Below are positions 16,599-26,900 of a DNA stretch of 64,000 nucleotides, in pieces. Position 1 is the stretch's first letter; the number at the start of each line of letters is the position of its first letter. A model generated the notes under the pieces. The model saw only the letters and a program-made list of their open reading frames with translations. It was not told the DNA's origin and did not search any database. Source of the stretch: Muriicola sp. Z0-33 (lineage in GTDB: Bacteria > Bacteroidota > Bacteroidia > Flavobacteriales > Flavobacteriaceae); NCBI RefSeq assembly GCF_026126425.1, contig NZ_JAFMPW010000001.1, positions 62,001-126,000 of the forward strand, in the 5' to 3' direction. A program made the position numbers and the translations under genes.

Positions 16599-17531
16599 AT
16601 GGGCAACTTCTTTCTTATACCAATTGTATTTTTTGGTCTGATTATATTGTTTTCATCCTTCTTTATTGTAAAGCAACAAACAGCTGCAATCGTTGAACGT
16701 TTTGGCAAATTCCACAGTATTCGCCAATCGGGATTACAAATGAAAATTCCCCTGGTAGACAGGATTACCGCCCGGCTGGGGTTAAAAATACAACAGCTTG
16801 ATGTTATTGTGGAAACCAAGACCCTGGACGACGTTTTTGTTAAACTAAAGGTTTCTGTTCAATATGTGGTGATTAAAACCAAAGTGTATGATGCTTTTTA
16901 CAAACTGGAATATCCGCATGACCAGATAACCTCCTATGTTTTTGATGTGGTCAGGGCAGAAGTTCCCAAGATGAAGTTAGATGATGTCTTCGTTAAGAAA
17001 GACGATATCGCCATTGCAGTAAAGTCCGAACTGCAAGATGCTATGTTAGATTATGGTTATGATATAATCAAAACCCTGGTAACAGACATCGACCCGGATG
17101 CTCAGGTAAAAGCCGCCATGAACAGGATTAATGCCTCGGAACGCGAAAAAATAGCTGCCCAGTTTGAAGGGGATGCAGCGCGCATCCTAATAGTGGAAAA
17201 AGCAAAGGCAGAGGCCGAAAGTAAAAGGTTACAGGGACAAGGTATCGCAGATCAGCGAAGAGAGATTGCCAGAGGTCTGGAAGAATCTGTAGAAGTGTTA
17301 AACAAAGTTGGCATCAATTCTCAGGAGGCATCAGCACTGATTGTTGTTACTCAACACTATGACACTCTACAGTCTATTGGGGAAGAAACCAACACCAATC
17401 TCATCTTGTTGCCAAATTCCCCGCAAGCTGGCAGTGATATGTTAAACAATATGGTGGCTTCATTTACTGCGAGCAATATGATAGGGGAGTCTATGAAAAA
17501 AACCAACAAGCCTAAAAAAGATGAGATGTAG
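16599..17531 (+). CDS. SPFH/band 7 (stomatin-like) membrane protein
   Basis: A 310-residue protein with one N-terminal membrane helix (about 4-26) followed by an SPFH domain (about 27-190) beginning VKQQTAAIVERFGKF and including VIVETKTLDDVFVKLKVSVQY. A charged, Ala/Glu/Lys-rich helix follows (about 170-240), then a short C-terminal tail ending in Lys-rich sequence. It should assemble as ring- or cage-like oligomers at the membrane; the client is unknown. No NfeD-type partner gene is adjacent. A strong terminator follows. Confidence 0.92.
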   Translation: MGNFFLIPIVFFGLIILFSSFFIVKQQTAAIVERFGKFHSIRQSGLQMKIPLVDRITARLGLKIQQLDVIVETKTLDDVFVKLKVSVQYVVIKTKVYDAFYKLEYPHDQITSYVFDVVRAEVPKMKLDDVFVKKDDIAIAVKSELQDAMLDYGYDIIKTLVTDIDPDAQVKAAMNRINASEREKIAAQFEGDAARILIVEKAKAEAESKRLQGQGIADQRREIARGLEESVEVLNKVGINSQEASALIVVTQHYDTLQSIGEETNTNLILLPNSPQAGSDMLNNMVASFTASNMIGESMKKTNKPKKDEM

Positions 17532-17551
17532 AGCGTAAAAACCCTCAATAA

Positions 17552-17587
17552 AATACCCCGTTAGATCCAATCTAGCGGGGTATTTTT
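17552..17587. terminator. Bidirectional intrinsic terminator between the SPFH gene and glnS
   Basis: A 14-bp stem (AATACCCCGTTAGA against TCTAGCGGGGTATT, one G-U pair) with a five-base loop, followed by T residues in both directions because the stem ends are A/T. It lies between two convergent genes, so it can end both transcripts. Confidence 0.85.
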
Positions 17588-17601
17588 ATACTTGTTACTT
17601 A

Positions 17602-19287
17602 CTATTTCCTTTGTTGCAATTTAGCCCAGGTGTCTCTTAATGTAACCGTCCTGTTAAATACAAGATGATCTTCGGTACTATCAGGATCTACAGTAAAATA
17701 ACCAAGTCTTTGAAATTGATAGCGCTCTTCTGGTTGCGCATCCTTCAGGCCAGGTTCAACATAAGCAGTAATTACCTTTAAAGAATCCGGATTTATAAAC
17801 TCCATAAAGTTTTTGTCCTTATGGCTATCCGGAGTTTCATGAGTAAATAAACGATCATAAAGCCTTACTTCAGCGCTAACCGCATGTTCTGCTGCAACCC
17901 AGTGAAGAGTTCCTTTTACCTTTCGAAGGCTTTCTTCACTGCCACTACCGCTGCGACTTTTTGGATCATAAGTGCATTTTATTTCTATTATATTCCCGTC
18001 GGTATCTTTTATACAACTCTCAGCCTTAATGATATAGGCATTCTTAAGTCTGACCTCACCCCCTAGCTTGAGTCTAAAAAATTTTCTGTTGGCCTCTTCC
18101 CTGAAATCCTCCTGTTCTATAAAGAGTTCGCGTCCAAATGGAAGTTTTCTTTCCCCAGCTGAAGCATCTTCGGGATTGTTCTCTGCCACTAACCACTCCG
18201 TTTCTCCTTCCGGATAATTGGTAATGGTTAATTTAACAGGGTTTAATACCCCCATAACCCGAGGCGCTATTTTATTAAGATGTTCTCGTATATGAAACTC
18301 TAATAAGGAAACATCTACAACATTATCTCTTTTTGCAATACCAATAGTATCGGCAAAACTCCGAATAGATTCAGGCGTATACCCCCTGCGTCTCAGACCA
18401 GAAATAGTGGGCATTCTTGGATCATCCCAGCCATTTACAACCCCTTTCTCTACCAACTGGAGCAATTTTCTTTTGCTCACAACAGTATGGCTCAGGTTTC
18501 TTCTGGCAAACTCTCTTTGCTTGGGGCGCAACTTATCAGGATCTCTTACCTGATCTAAAAACCAGTCATAAAGCTCCCTGTGAGAAGCAAATTCCAGGGT
18601 ACACAAAGAATGTGTTACCTGCTCTATATAATCACTTTCCCCATGTGTCCAGTCGTACATAGGATAAATACACCAATCGGTATTTGTTCGGTGATGCGCT
18701 TTATGCAATATGCGATACATAATAGGGTCTCGCATAAGCATATTGGAAGATGACATATCTATTTTAGCCCTTAACACATGGGATCCCTCAGGGAATTCAC
18801 CATTTTTCATGCCCTCAAATAGTGCTAAATTCTCTTCTGCACTACGATTACGAAAGGGACTATCTACTCCAGCTTCAGTTGGAGTTCCCTTTTGTATTGC
18901 CATTTCTTCCGAAGATTGGCTGTCTACATAGGCTTTGCCGGCTTTTATGAACTCTACAGCCCAATCATAAAGTTGTTGAAAATAATCCGATGCATAACGC
19001 TCTTCATCCCATGTATATCCCAGCCATTCAACGTCTCGTTTAATGGCCTCCACATACTCTTGCTCCTCTTTTGTAGGATTTGTATCGTCAAAACGCAGAT
19101 TTACCGGGGCACCATAACGTTCTCCCAAACCAAAATTAAGGCAGATAGAGCTGGCGTGCCCTATATGCAAGTAGCCGTTAGGCTCCGGTGGAAAGCGAAA
19201 TCGCAAGGACTCCTTTGGAAAACCCTTTGCCAGATCTTCCTCTACAATATGCTCAATAAAATTAAGCGATTTAGGCGCATCACTCAT
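17602..19287 (-). CDS. glnS: Glutamine--tRNA ligase
   Basis: A 561-residue class I synthetase charging tRNA-Gln directly. RFPPEPNGYLHIGHASSICL carries the HIGH motif, VVSKRKL is the KMSKS-type loop, and DDTNPTKEEQEYVEAI and YPMYDWTHGESDYIEQVTHS are GlnRS hallmarks. The C-terminal beta-barrel anticodon-binding domains are present through to NRTVTLRDTW. I start at the Met of MSDAPKSLNF. An upstream in-frame Met (19365) would include 26 non-conserved residues, and a clear -7 box sits at 19306-19313 inside that extension. Confidence 0.95.
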   Translation of the reverse strand: MSDAPKSLNFIEHIVEEDLAKGFPKESLRFRFPPEPNGYLHIGHASSICLNFGLGERYGAPVNLRFDDTNPTKEEQEYVEAIKRDVEWLGYTWDEERYASDYFQQLYDWAVEFIKAGKAYVDSQSSEEMAIQKGTPTEAGVDSPFRNRSAEENLALFEGMKNGEFPEGSHVLRAKIDMSSSNMLMRDPIMYRILHKAHHRTNTDWCIYPMYDWTHGESDYIEQVTHSLCTLEFASHRELYDWFLDQVRDPDKLRPKQREFARRNLSHTVVSKRKLLQLVEKGVVNGWDDPRMPTISGLRRRGYTPESIRSFADTIGIAKRDNVVDVSLLEFHIREHLNKIAPRVMGVLNPVKLTITNYPEGETEWLVAENNPEDASAGERKLPFGRELFIEQEDFREEANRKFFRLKLGGEVRLKNAYIIKAESCIKDTDGNIIEIKCTYDPKSRSGSGSEESLRKVKGTLHWVAAEHAVSAEVRLYDRLFTHETPDSHKDKNFMEFINPDSLKVITAYVEPGLKDAQPEERYQFQRLGYFTVDPDSTEDHLVFNRTVTLRDTWAKLQQRK

Positions 19288-19305
19288 GAAATAAATTTTG
19301 AAGCG

Positions 19306-19313
19306 CAAAGGTA
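19306..19313 (-). promoter_or_regulatory. -7 promoter box for glnS
   Basis: Minus-strand TACCTTTG matches TAnnTTTG and lies 19 bases upstream of the start at 19287. It argues for that start over the upstream Met at 19365. The rest of the gap up to sprC (19366-19556) shows no clear promoter motif on the + strand. Confidence 0.5.
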
Positions 19314-19556
19314 GGAAAAATGGCGGTATTAGGGACTTCAAAATACCTATCCATACAAATACCACTGTTTCACAACAGATTTATTTACTGCCACAACATT
19401 AAATTCCCCGCGCGAGAATTAAATATCATATTTGTTATTGAATGCTGTGGTCTTTAGAAAGATAGCAGCCAAATACTATCAAAACTAACCAGAATCATAG
19501 CATTAACGGGGCCCAAAAACTCAAATTACAACTGTAGTAACTCAAATTTCCTACTT

Positions 19557-21827
19557 ATGAAAACAAAACTACCAGTACCCATCCGCCCGCTTTTACTGAC
19601 ACTGCTAATGTTCAGTGCATTTATTAACAATGCACAGACCTTGGAAGCGCCTATTCCTGCGCCCAACCAAAACCCACCGGTAGGAAGTTCTGCCTGGGAC
19701 AAAGCCTGTGCTTCTGCCACATTCAACGACTACTGGGTAGAATTTACATGGAATCCACCCCTGGTAAACGGGGATAACGAATTTATTCTGGAATTATCTG
19801 ATGCTACAGGCGACTTCAGCAGCGCCGTAGAATTAGCCAGAGAAGATGCAGAAAATGTCAATTTTAATTTCTTCTTTCAATTCTCTATTCCTACAGACAC
19901 CCGAGGCCAAGGCTATAAAATGAGGGTAAGAAGTACCAGTCCGGCTATAATAGGAGACGAGTCGGCTGCCTACGCCATGTACTATAGAGATTTTGATGAT
20001 GCAATTTTAATAAGTCCAAATGGCGATGGAAACATTCCTCCCGGAGGTACTATTGAAGTTTGTGATGGGAGTTCTATTACCCTAGCGCCACATAATGTTC
20101 CTAATGCCGGGACATACCAGTACAATTGGTATAAAAGTTCAAGCCCGATTCCTGGTGAAAAAGGGGCCTCAATCACTGTAAATACTGCTGGTATTTATCA
20201 GGTGGAAATAGATTATGGCGATTGTTCAAGTGCCGGAGGAGGAACATTATCCCAGCCTATTGAGGTAACTGTAGGTGTTAGTCTTGGAATTGCAATAAAC
20301 CCTCCTGCCAAAACTTCATTATGTACAGGTGAAACCGCGTCATTAGAAGCAAATATTACTGGCCAGGGACTAACTTATACATGGTTTAAGGATGGTGCTG
20401 CAATTACGCCTCCTACCGTAGATGACGATACTTATGTTGTAGACGCTTCAGTTCCTGGATTTGAAGGAGACTATCAGGTAGAGATTGAAGGACCAGGAGC
20501 CTGTTTGGAACGTTCCGCGGCAGTTACTATAACAAATGCGGGTAATTTCACTGTTACCAGAGACAACCCTGCCAATGTAGTAGTATTGCCAGGACAATCA
20601 GGAGTGTTAAGCGTTACCACTGATGCTTCCTCTCCTACTTTTCAATGGTATAGAGATGGCGCTCCGGTTGCAGGGGAAACCAGCAGCAGCATAACAGTAG
20701 ACGAAACAGAAACAGGTGATTATTTTGCCCGTGTTTCTTTAAGTGGAGGATCTTGTTCCTCTACTTCAATAGACTCTCAGGTAACCACCGTGGTTATCCC
20801 AGATTCTCTGGAGTTAATAATAGATTATACTTCTGCCTATACAGCCTGTTCCAGCACCAATGTAACTTTGGGCGTTACCACCATTAACGCCTTAGATTCC
20901 GGAGGAGCCAGAACTGACGTAACCTCTGCTTTACTAACTGCCATGACCTATCAATGGCAAAAAGACGGAGCAAACGTTGCAGGGGCCACTTCGAACAACA
21001 TAAGCCTTGCTGATATTTCGGAAAATGGCAACTACACTATAGATGGCAGTATAAGCACTTATAATTCAGGTTCCAATTCCTTATCCGTTCAGCTTTTGGT
21101 TAATGAAACTCTTACGCTAAACAGTACCAGCCTGGTGAGTTGCGGACCCTCTGAAATCATAACGATAAGCACCACTACCGATCTTAGCGGTGAGAGCTAC
21201 GATTGGTTCCGTGATGGAGTTAACCTTAACTTAAGTACAGTAAGTATAGATGTATCAGACCCTGGAACATACCAATTGGTCTTAGACAGGAATGGGTGCC
21301 CGCTCAATTCAAATGAAATTGTGATTGCGCCTCTGGACCCCAACCGAATTTCCCTGGATCCATCAGACAATGTAGTGTTCCCGGAAGGGACCTCCAGAAC
21401 TGTAACCGCGAGCGGAGCAGAGTCTTATAGATGGTTAGATGACAATAATGTAGAAATGAGCGCCAGCTCCTCTATGACTTTTACCAATGAAGGAGACTAC
21501 ATGCTTATAGCTACAATAGGCAATTGTACGGTTTCAAGACCTATAACAGTAGAATATCTGGACACTTTTAAAGTGCCTAATGTAATTACCATAAACGGAG
21601 ATGGAATAAATGATCAATGGATCATTCCCAACTCCTATTCCAATGATCCTGAAGTAAATGTTATCATATACAATGAAAAAGGAGAAGAGGTTTATAATGT
21701 ATTTAACTACCAAAATAACTGGCCTCAGTCTTCAACGGCCTTTCCAAACCAAAATATGGTCTTTTTCTATAAGATCAGAAACGCAGCGGAAGTGTTGAAG
21801 CAAGGGACAATAACTATTATTCGCTAA
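19557..21827 (+). CDS. sprC: SprC-like secreted Ig-repeat protein with T9SS type B sorting domain
   Basis: A 756-residue exported protein. A Sec signal peptide (about 1-26, ending INNAQ) is followed by a fibronectin/Ig-like N-terminal region and then roughly five Ig/PKD-like domains. These carry repeated WYKSS, WFKDG, WYRDG, WQKDG, WFRDG and RWLDDN motifs between about 150 and 660. The C-terminal CHU_C/gliding-motility-associated domain (about 670-756, VPNVITINGDGINDQW) is the T9SS type B sorting signal. As first gene of a four-gene unit matching the order sprC-sprD-sprB-sprF of Flavobacterium johnsoniae, it is placed as SprC by position and architecture, not by alignment. The next gene starts nine bases after its stop. 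Confidence 0.75.
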   Translation: MKTKLPVPIRPLLLTLLMFSAFINNAQTLEAPIPAPNQNPPVGSSAWDKACASATFNDYWVEFTWNPPLVNGDNEFILELSDATGDFSSAVELAREDAENVNFNFFFQFSIPTDTRGQGYKMRVRSTSPAIIGDESAAYAMYYRDFDDAILISPNGDGNIPPGGTIEVCDGSSITLAPHNVPNAGTYQYNWYKSSSPIPGEKGASITVNTAGIYQVEIDYGDCSSAGGGTLSQPIEVTVGVSLGIAINPPAKTSLCTGETASLEANITGQGLTYTWFKDGAAITPPTVDDDTYVVDASVPGFEGDYQVEIEGPGACLERSAAVTITNAGNFTVTRDNPANVVVLPGQSGVLSVTTDASSPTFQWYRDGAPVAGETSSSITVDETETGDYFARVSLSGGSCSSTSIDSQVTTVVIPDSLELIIDYTSAYTACSSTNVTLGVTTINALDSGGARTDVTSALLTAMTYQWQKDGANVAGATSNNISLADISENGNYTIDGSISTYNSGSNSLSVQLLVNETLTLNSTSLVSCGPSEIITISTTTDLSGESYDWFRDGVNLNLSTVSIDVSDPGTYQLVLDRNGCPLNSNEIVIAPLDPNRISLDPSDNVVFPEGTSRTVTASGAESYRWLDDNNVEMSASSSMTFTNEGDYMLIATIGNCTVSRPITVEYLDTFKVPNVITINGDGINDQWIIPNSYSNDPEVNVIIYNEKGEEVYNVFNYQNNWPQSSTAFPNQNMVFFYKIRNAAEVLKQGTITIIR

Positions 21828-21836
21828 GTCAGCACA

Positions 21837-23924
21837 ATGAAAAACCTGCTTATATATATCTTTTTATTCCTGGGCGCATTAACAATTGTTAGTGCGCAGG
21901 AAGAGAGTCCGTTCATCACCTATGATGTTCCCTCTCAAAACTTATTAAAGTACAATAGGTTTCTGATCAACCCTACATTTTCAACAGTAAGGGAAGACAA
22001 ATCGTATTTTAATTTGTTGCATAGAAACCAGTCCGTATCCTTTGATGACAACAACCAGGCCTACTTCCTAAGTTATAGTGGCCGAATAAGTGATCACACA
22101 GGATTAGGGCTAAGTTTATATACACAGCGAGAAGGTATTGTAAGTAATTACGGTGTCCTGGCAAATTATGCCTACGGCGTTAAACTTAGTGAGAAGAGCA
22201 ATTTTACCTTCGGTGCTAACCTCTCTTATTACAGTAGCGGCCTGGACGAAAGCAGAGCCAACCCGGTAGAAATTGATCCGCTGCTTAGTGGGTTTCAAGA
22301 CAATTCCCTTTTATCCTTTCAGCCTGGTTTCAACATTTCTTATGGTCAGTTCGATTTTGGTGTTTTTGCCGAAAATCTATTCGATTACAATCTGAAGACA
22401 AGCGAGTCTATCACAGAGTTTAAGGACAAAACCTTTTCCAGTCACTTACAATATACCCATCAGTTTAAAAACGCCGCGGGCATCTTAGAAAGTGGAAGGC
22501 TGATCCCCCTTGCCAGAGCCAGGAAAGTTGGAGAAGATGAAGTGGTTCTGGGAGGTAGTGTTATTCTCGACCTTCCAAAATTAGGATGGGTCCAGGGAGG
22601 CTATGACAGTTTTTACGGTGCTTCTGCTGGTATTGGTTTTAACCTTAACCGAAGGTTGTCTCTGGGATATACCATGGAAAAGGGATTATCTAACAATTTT
22701 GACAATTTTGGGGTTACCCATGAAATATCATTTGCCTATTCCTTTACTCCAAACCTCACCGAAGACAGGGTAATGCTCGAAGACAATGAGGACGCACTGG
22801 TAGAAAACACAGAAGAAACTGATATTGATGAGCCATTTAGTTCAAAAGATGAAGAGATTGAAGAATTAAAAAGGAGGCTGGCAGAAAATGATGCTATCCT
22901 CGCCGAGCTGATGTTCCGCCAGGATTCAATAGAGTCTAACCGCCAAAAAGACCTTGAAAGAAGATATCAAATGGCTATGAACCTGGTGCGTCGGGAGACC
23001 AAAGGGGAGCGGCCAGATATTGAAGATCAGGTAAAACAAATCTATGAGATCAATAATGATAAGACAGCCGTAGCCATAGCTCCGGAAACTGAAAATATTC
23101 AAGAGAACAAAATTCAAACGCCGATCAAGGAAGAAGAGTCCGCAGTGGCGTATACCGCAGCCGACAAGACCAAAGCGCCTGTTCAACGCCCACAGGTAAC
23201 TCAAGACAATACTCAGCAAAAGGCAATAGCTGCTGTTAAAAAACAGAAGCCCGTTAAAAGCAGAAAATTCAAAGATCTTAATGGCGTAAAGGACGGCTAC
23301 TATGTTGTAGCCAATGTCTATAAAGGAGGTCATTACCTGGAAAAGTTTGTAAACGACCTTGCCAACCAGGGGATTGATGCAGATTATATAGACAATCCTA
23401 AAAATGGCCTGAAATATGTCTATTTAGAACGATATGATTCCTGGCAAGAAGCCGTGGCTGCTCATAAGTCGGGCATTAACGGTGCCTATGACGGCGAATT
23501 GTGGATCATGAATGTTGATAACAGATATTCTAACGAAGCCTATGTGGAAAACACCAACAAAATCCGTGAAAAAAATGCCAAATACGGCACAGATGTCTTG
23601 CAGAAGAATGTCGTTGTCAGAGATAATATTGACGCAGCGGCTCAAGAGCCCAAAAACTTTGCAATTAATGGCACCGGCTCTGGATACTATATCATAGCCA
23701 ATGTCTTTGCAAACCCCAAGAACGCCAACCGCTTTGTAAAACTTTTAAACACCCAGGGTCTTAGTGCCAGTTATTTCATTAACCCCGAAAATAACTACAG
23801 GTATGTTTATTTAAAACGCCATGAATCCTGGAACAATGCCCTCATATCTTACTATACCAAACTGAACGACTCGTATGATGATAAAATGTGGATCATGCGC
23901 GTAACACCTAACCTGATAACCTAA
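21837..23924 (+). CDS. sprD: SprD-like protein: PorP/SprF barrel with coiled coil and two SPOR-like repeats
   Basis: A 695-residue protein with a Sec signal (about 1-20, ending VSAQ). A PorP/SprF-type outer-membrane domain covers about 25-310, with LLKYNRFLINPTFS near its start and alternating beta-strand sequence. An acidic linker and a charged coiled coil (about 335-385) lead into a disordered Gln/Lys/Pro stretch. Two related repeats start at residues 487 and 616 (GYYVVANVYKGG and GYYIIANVFANP) and share the KYVYLERYDSW/RYVYLKRHESW and LWIMNV/MWIMRV blocks; their size and pattern resemble SPOR domains. Position between the sprC-like and sprB-like genes fits SprD. The stop codon abuts the ATG of the adhesin gene. 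Confidence 0.78.
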   Translation: MKNLLIYIFLFLGALTIVSAQEESPFITYDVPSQNLLKYNRFLINPTFSTVREDKSYFNLLHRNQSVSFDDNNQAYFLSYSGRISDHTGLGLSLYTQREGIVSNYGVLANYAYGVKLSEKSNFTFGANLSYYSSGLDESRANPVEIDPLLSGFQDNSLLSFQPGFNISYGQFDFGVFAENLFDYNLKTSESITEFKDKTFSSHLQYTHQFKNAAGILESGRLIPLARARKVGEDEVVLGGSVILDLPKLGWVQGGYDSFYGASAGIGFNLNRRLSLGYTMEKGLSNNFDNFGVTHEISFAYSFTPNLTEDRVMLEDNEDALVENTEETDIDEPFSSKDEEIEELKRRLAENDAILAELMFRQDSIESNRQKDLERRYQMAMNLVRRETKGERPDIEDQVKQIYEINNDKTAVAIAPETENIQENKIQTPIKEEESAVAYTAADKTKAPVQRPQVTQDNTQQKAIAAVKKQKPVKSRKFKDLNGVKDGYYVVANVYKGGHYLEKFVNDLANQGIDADYIDNPKNGLKYVYLERYDSWQEAVAAHKSGINGAYDGELWIMNVDNRYSNEAYVENTNKIREKNAKYGTDVLQKNVVVRDNIDAAAQEPKNFAINGTGSGYYIIANVFANPKNANRFVKLLNTQGLSASYFINPENNYRYVYLKRHESWNNALISYYTKLNDSYDDKMWIMRVTPNLIT

Positions 23925-26900
23925 ATGAAACTAACCAATTCTAAGAAGTTATTATTTGCCCTTGCTGTGCTCTTTTCATACATCGGCACTGCTCAGCAAT
24001 ACAACACTTTTGATATTCGTTACCAAAACAATATTAAAGGTGACCTTACATTTATTGCAAATAATATTGTAAACAGGGATGGAGGAACGGCAACTACAGA
24101 GCCAGAAGACCCATATAACCTAACAGGCAACAGTTCTACTTATAACGACTGGCTCAGCCAGCAATATATAGACGTTGATAGTGACCCTACTACTTTTAGT
24201 TCCAGTACGGCCACCTTTAATTTTGCTCAAGCCAATTGTAACCTCATCCGTTATGCGGGCTTATACTGGTCTGCAACCTATCCAAGTGAACAAGCTGGCC
24301 AGGCGTTGGGGACTAACAGACAGAACGACTTTAATCAGGTGAAATTCATGGTGCCGGGAGGCGCCTATGTGGATGTGATAGCCGATGAGGTGCTCTTCGA
24401 CGGATTTACCAGTACAGACCCCTCAGTACAACAAAACAGTCCGTATGCCTGCTACGCAGATGTGACTGCACTTGTAACTGCCCTGGCAGATCCTACAGGC
24501 GACTATACCATAGCTAATGTGCGCTCTGTGGTAGGATCGCTTTCTCCTGGAGGTGGTGCGGCAGGAGGCTGGACATTGGTCATCGCCTATGAAAACCCTA
24601 CACTTACTGGTAAACTTATTACCACATTTGACGGTTTTGCCAGGGTCAGAAGCGCTAACCCAACAGTAGATATCAATTACAGTGGTTTTAATACCATTCC
24701 TGCAGGGCCAGTTAGAGCTACTATCGGTGCTGCTGCCCTTGAGGGAGACAATAGGATTACAGGCGACAGAATGCGCATAAGAGCTGCCAGTGTAGGATCA
24801 TTTACCACTATTAGTGATCCGGTAAACCCGGCAAGTAATTTTTTTAATAGCAATATTACCCTTAATGGCGCCATAACGACCAACAGAAACCCTAATAGTG
24901 TTAATACCCTGGGATATGACACAGATATGTTCTCTCTGAATAATCCCTTAAATTCTGTCATTCCTAACAACGAAACCGACGCTACATTGAGATTCACCTC
25001 CAGTGGTGATCAATACTATCCTTTCTTCAACTCCTTTAATGTTGAGATAATTGAACCTAATATGGTGGTTGAGAAGAAAGTAGAAGATATAGCCGGAAAC
25101 GATATTACCGGAGCAGGGGTAAACCTGGGACAATTACTAGACTATGTATTATCCTTTCAGAATATCGGAAACGATGATGCTACCAACTATACGCTCAGGG
25201 ATGTTCTTCCTATAAATGTAACTCTGGATGAAACCAATATGGTACTACCTCCGGGGGTGACCTATACCTTCGATGCTCTTTCCAGGACGGTTACCTTTAC
25301 CATTCCGGATAATTTAATAGAAATTGGTGATCCTGTTTCACAAATTCGGATGCGGGTGCAGGTGGCCGAAAACTGTTTCGATTTTATAGATGCCTGTACA
25401 GATCTGATACAGAACCTTGCCTATTCTACTTATGAAGGGGTAATTAATGATAATGTAATTACAGATGACCCCAGTGTGTCTGATTTTGACAACTGTGGAT
25501 TTGTAACACCGGGTGCCACCAACTTCCTTCTGGATGATCTAGAAAATTGTGATTTCAGCAGAACTGTTCAGCTCTGTGGTGCGAATGTCTTGTTAGATGC
25601 TGGTGATAATTTTGATAGTTATATCTGGTATAAGGACGAGAATGAAGATGGCCTTATAGATGCCGGAGACACTATTATTGATGATGGTGATCCGGACAAC
25701 GACCCAAGTACTCAAGAGGTGACTCAGGTGGGGATGTATATTGTTGATAAGATTGTTGCTGATCCATGTAAAGGATTTCAGGAAATTATTACGGTAATAT
25801 CCTTTGGATCTACACAACCCAACCCTATTGTTCAATTAATTAACGACCCTACCAATACCGTAGAAGGGGAAGTAGTCACTTGCCCGAATGATGGGGAATT
25901 ATTGCCTAATATTTTCCTATGCGGACTTAATGATACCGAACCAATACAAGTGAATATTCCCGATGCGCTTAGCATCGAATGGGAGCAATTAGACGAGGCC
26001 AGTTGTGGTGCCTCTATTGCCGATTGCGCCAACACAGACAGCGCTTGTACCTGGAACAATGTAGGAACAGGAATTAACTTCCTTGCAGAGAATGCCGGAG
26101 AGTATCGCTTACAGGTGAACTATCAGAATGGCTGTTTTGGGACCTTCTATTTCAACATTTTTAAAAATCCATTAGATCCGCAATTTAATAAAACAGATCT
26201 GATTTGTACTTCTCCCGGAAACATCACTGTAACCAATATGCCGGCAGATTATGAATATCAGCTTTTAGATGCCGTATCTGGCGCCATTTTGGTTCCATAT
26301 TCAGCGAATAATGGCCCTAGTTTTTCTATTGCCAGCAACGGCGCTTACAGCGTAGAAATGCGCCAGGTTGGGGTTGTGGATGGCTGTGTTTTCCATTTGG
26401 AAAACATCGGAATCTTAACCCGAGATTTCCAGGTAGATGTGGTTACCACAGATGCAACTTGTAGCGGACTTGGAGAAATAGCTATTTCTATACTCAACGT
26501 AGAACCTCAATATTACTATGAAATTTCACAGGGAGGCACAACGGTTGATACTTTCGGGCCCAGTACGGACAATAACTACACTTTTCAGAACTTAAATCCT
26601 GGAGTGTATGATATACTTGCCACCACCGATGATGGGTGTAATTATACTGAACAAGTCACAATACTGGATAATAGCGATCTTTTTCTAGACGCCCGAGTCT
26701 CACAACATATAACATGTAGAGAAGGAAATATTTTAATGGACTCTGGAGGAGGCAAAACCCCCCATACCTATGCCATTTGGTCCTATGTTGATGAGGGAGG
26801 AGTTCCTGTTATTTCTTATCCGACCCCAGGAGACATCCCGCCATCAGAGTTTCAAACGAGTCAGATCTTTGATATACTCGACCCAGGAGATTATACTTTT

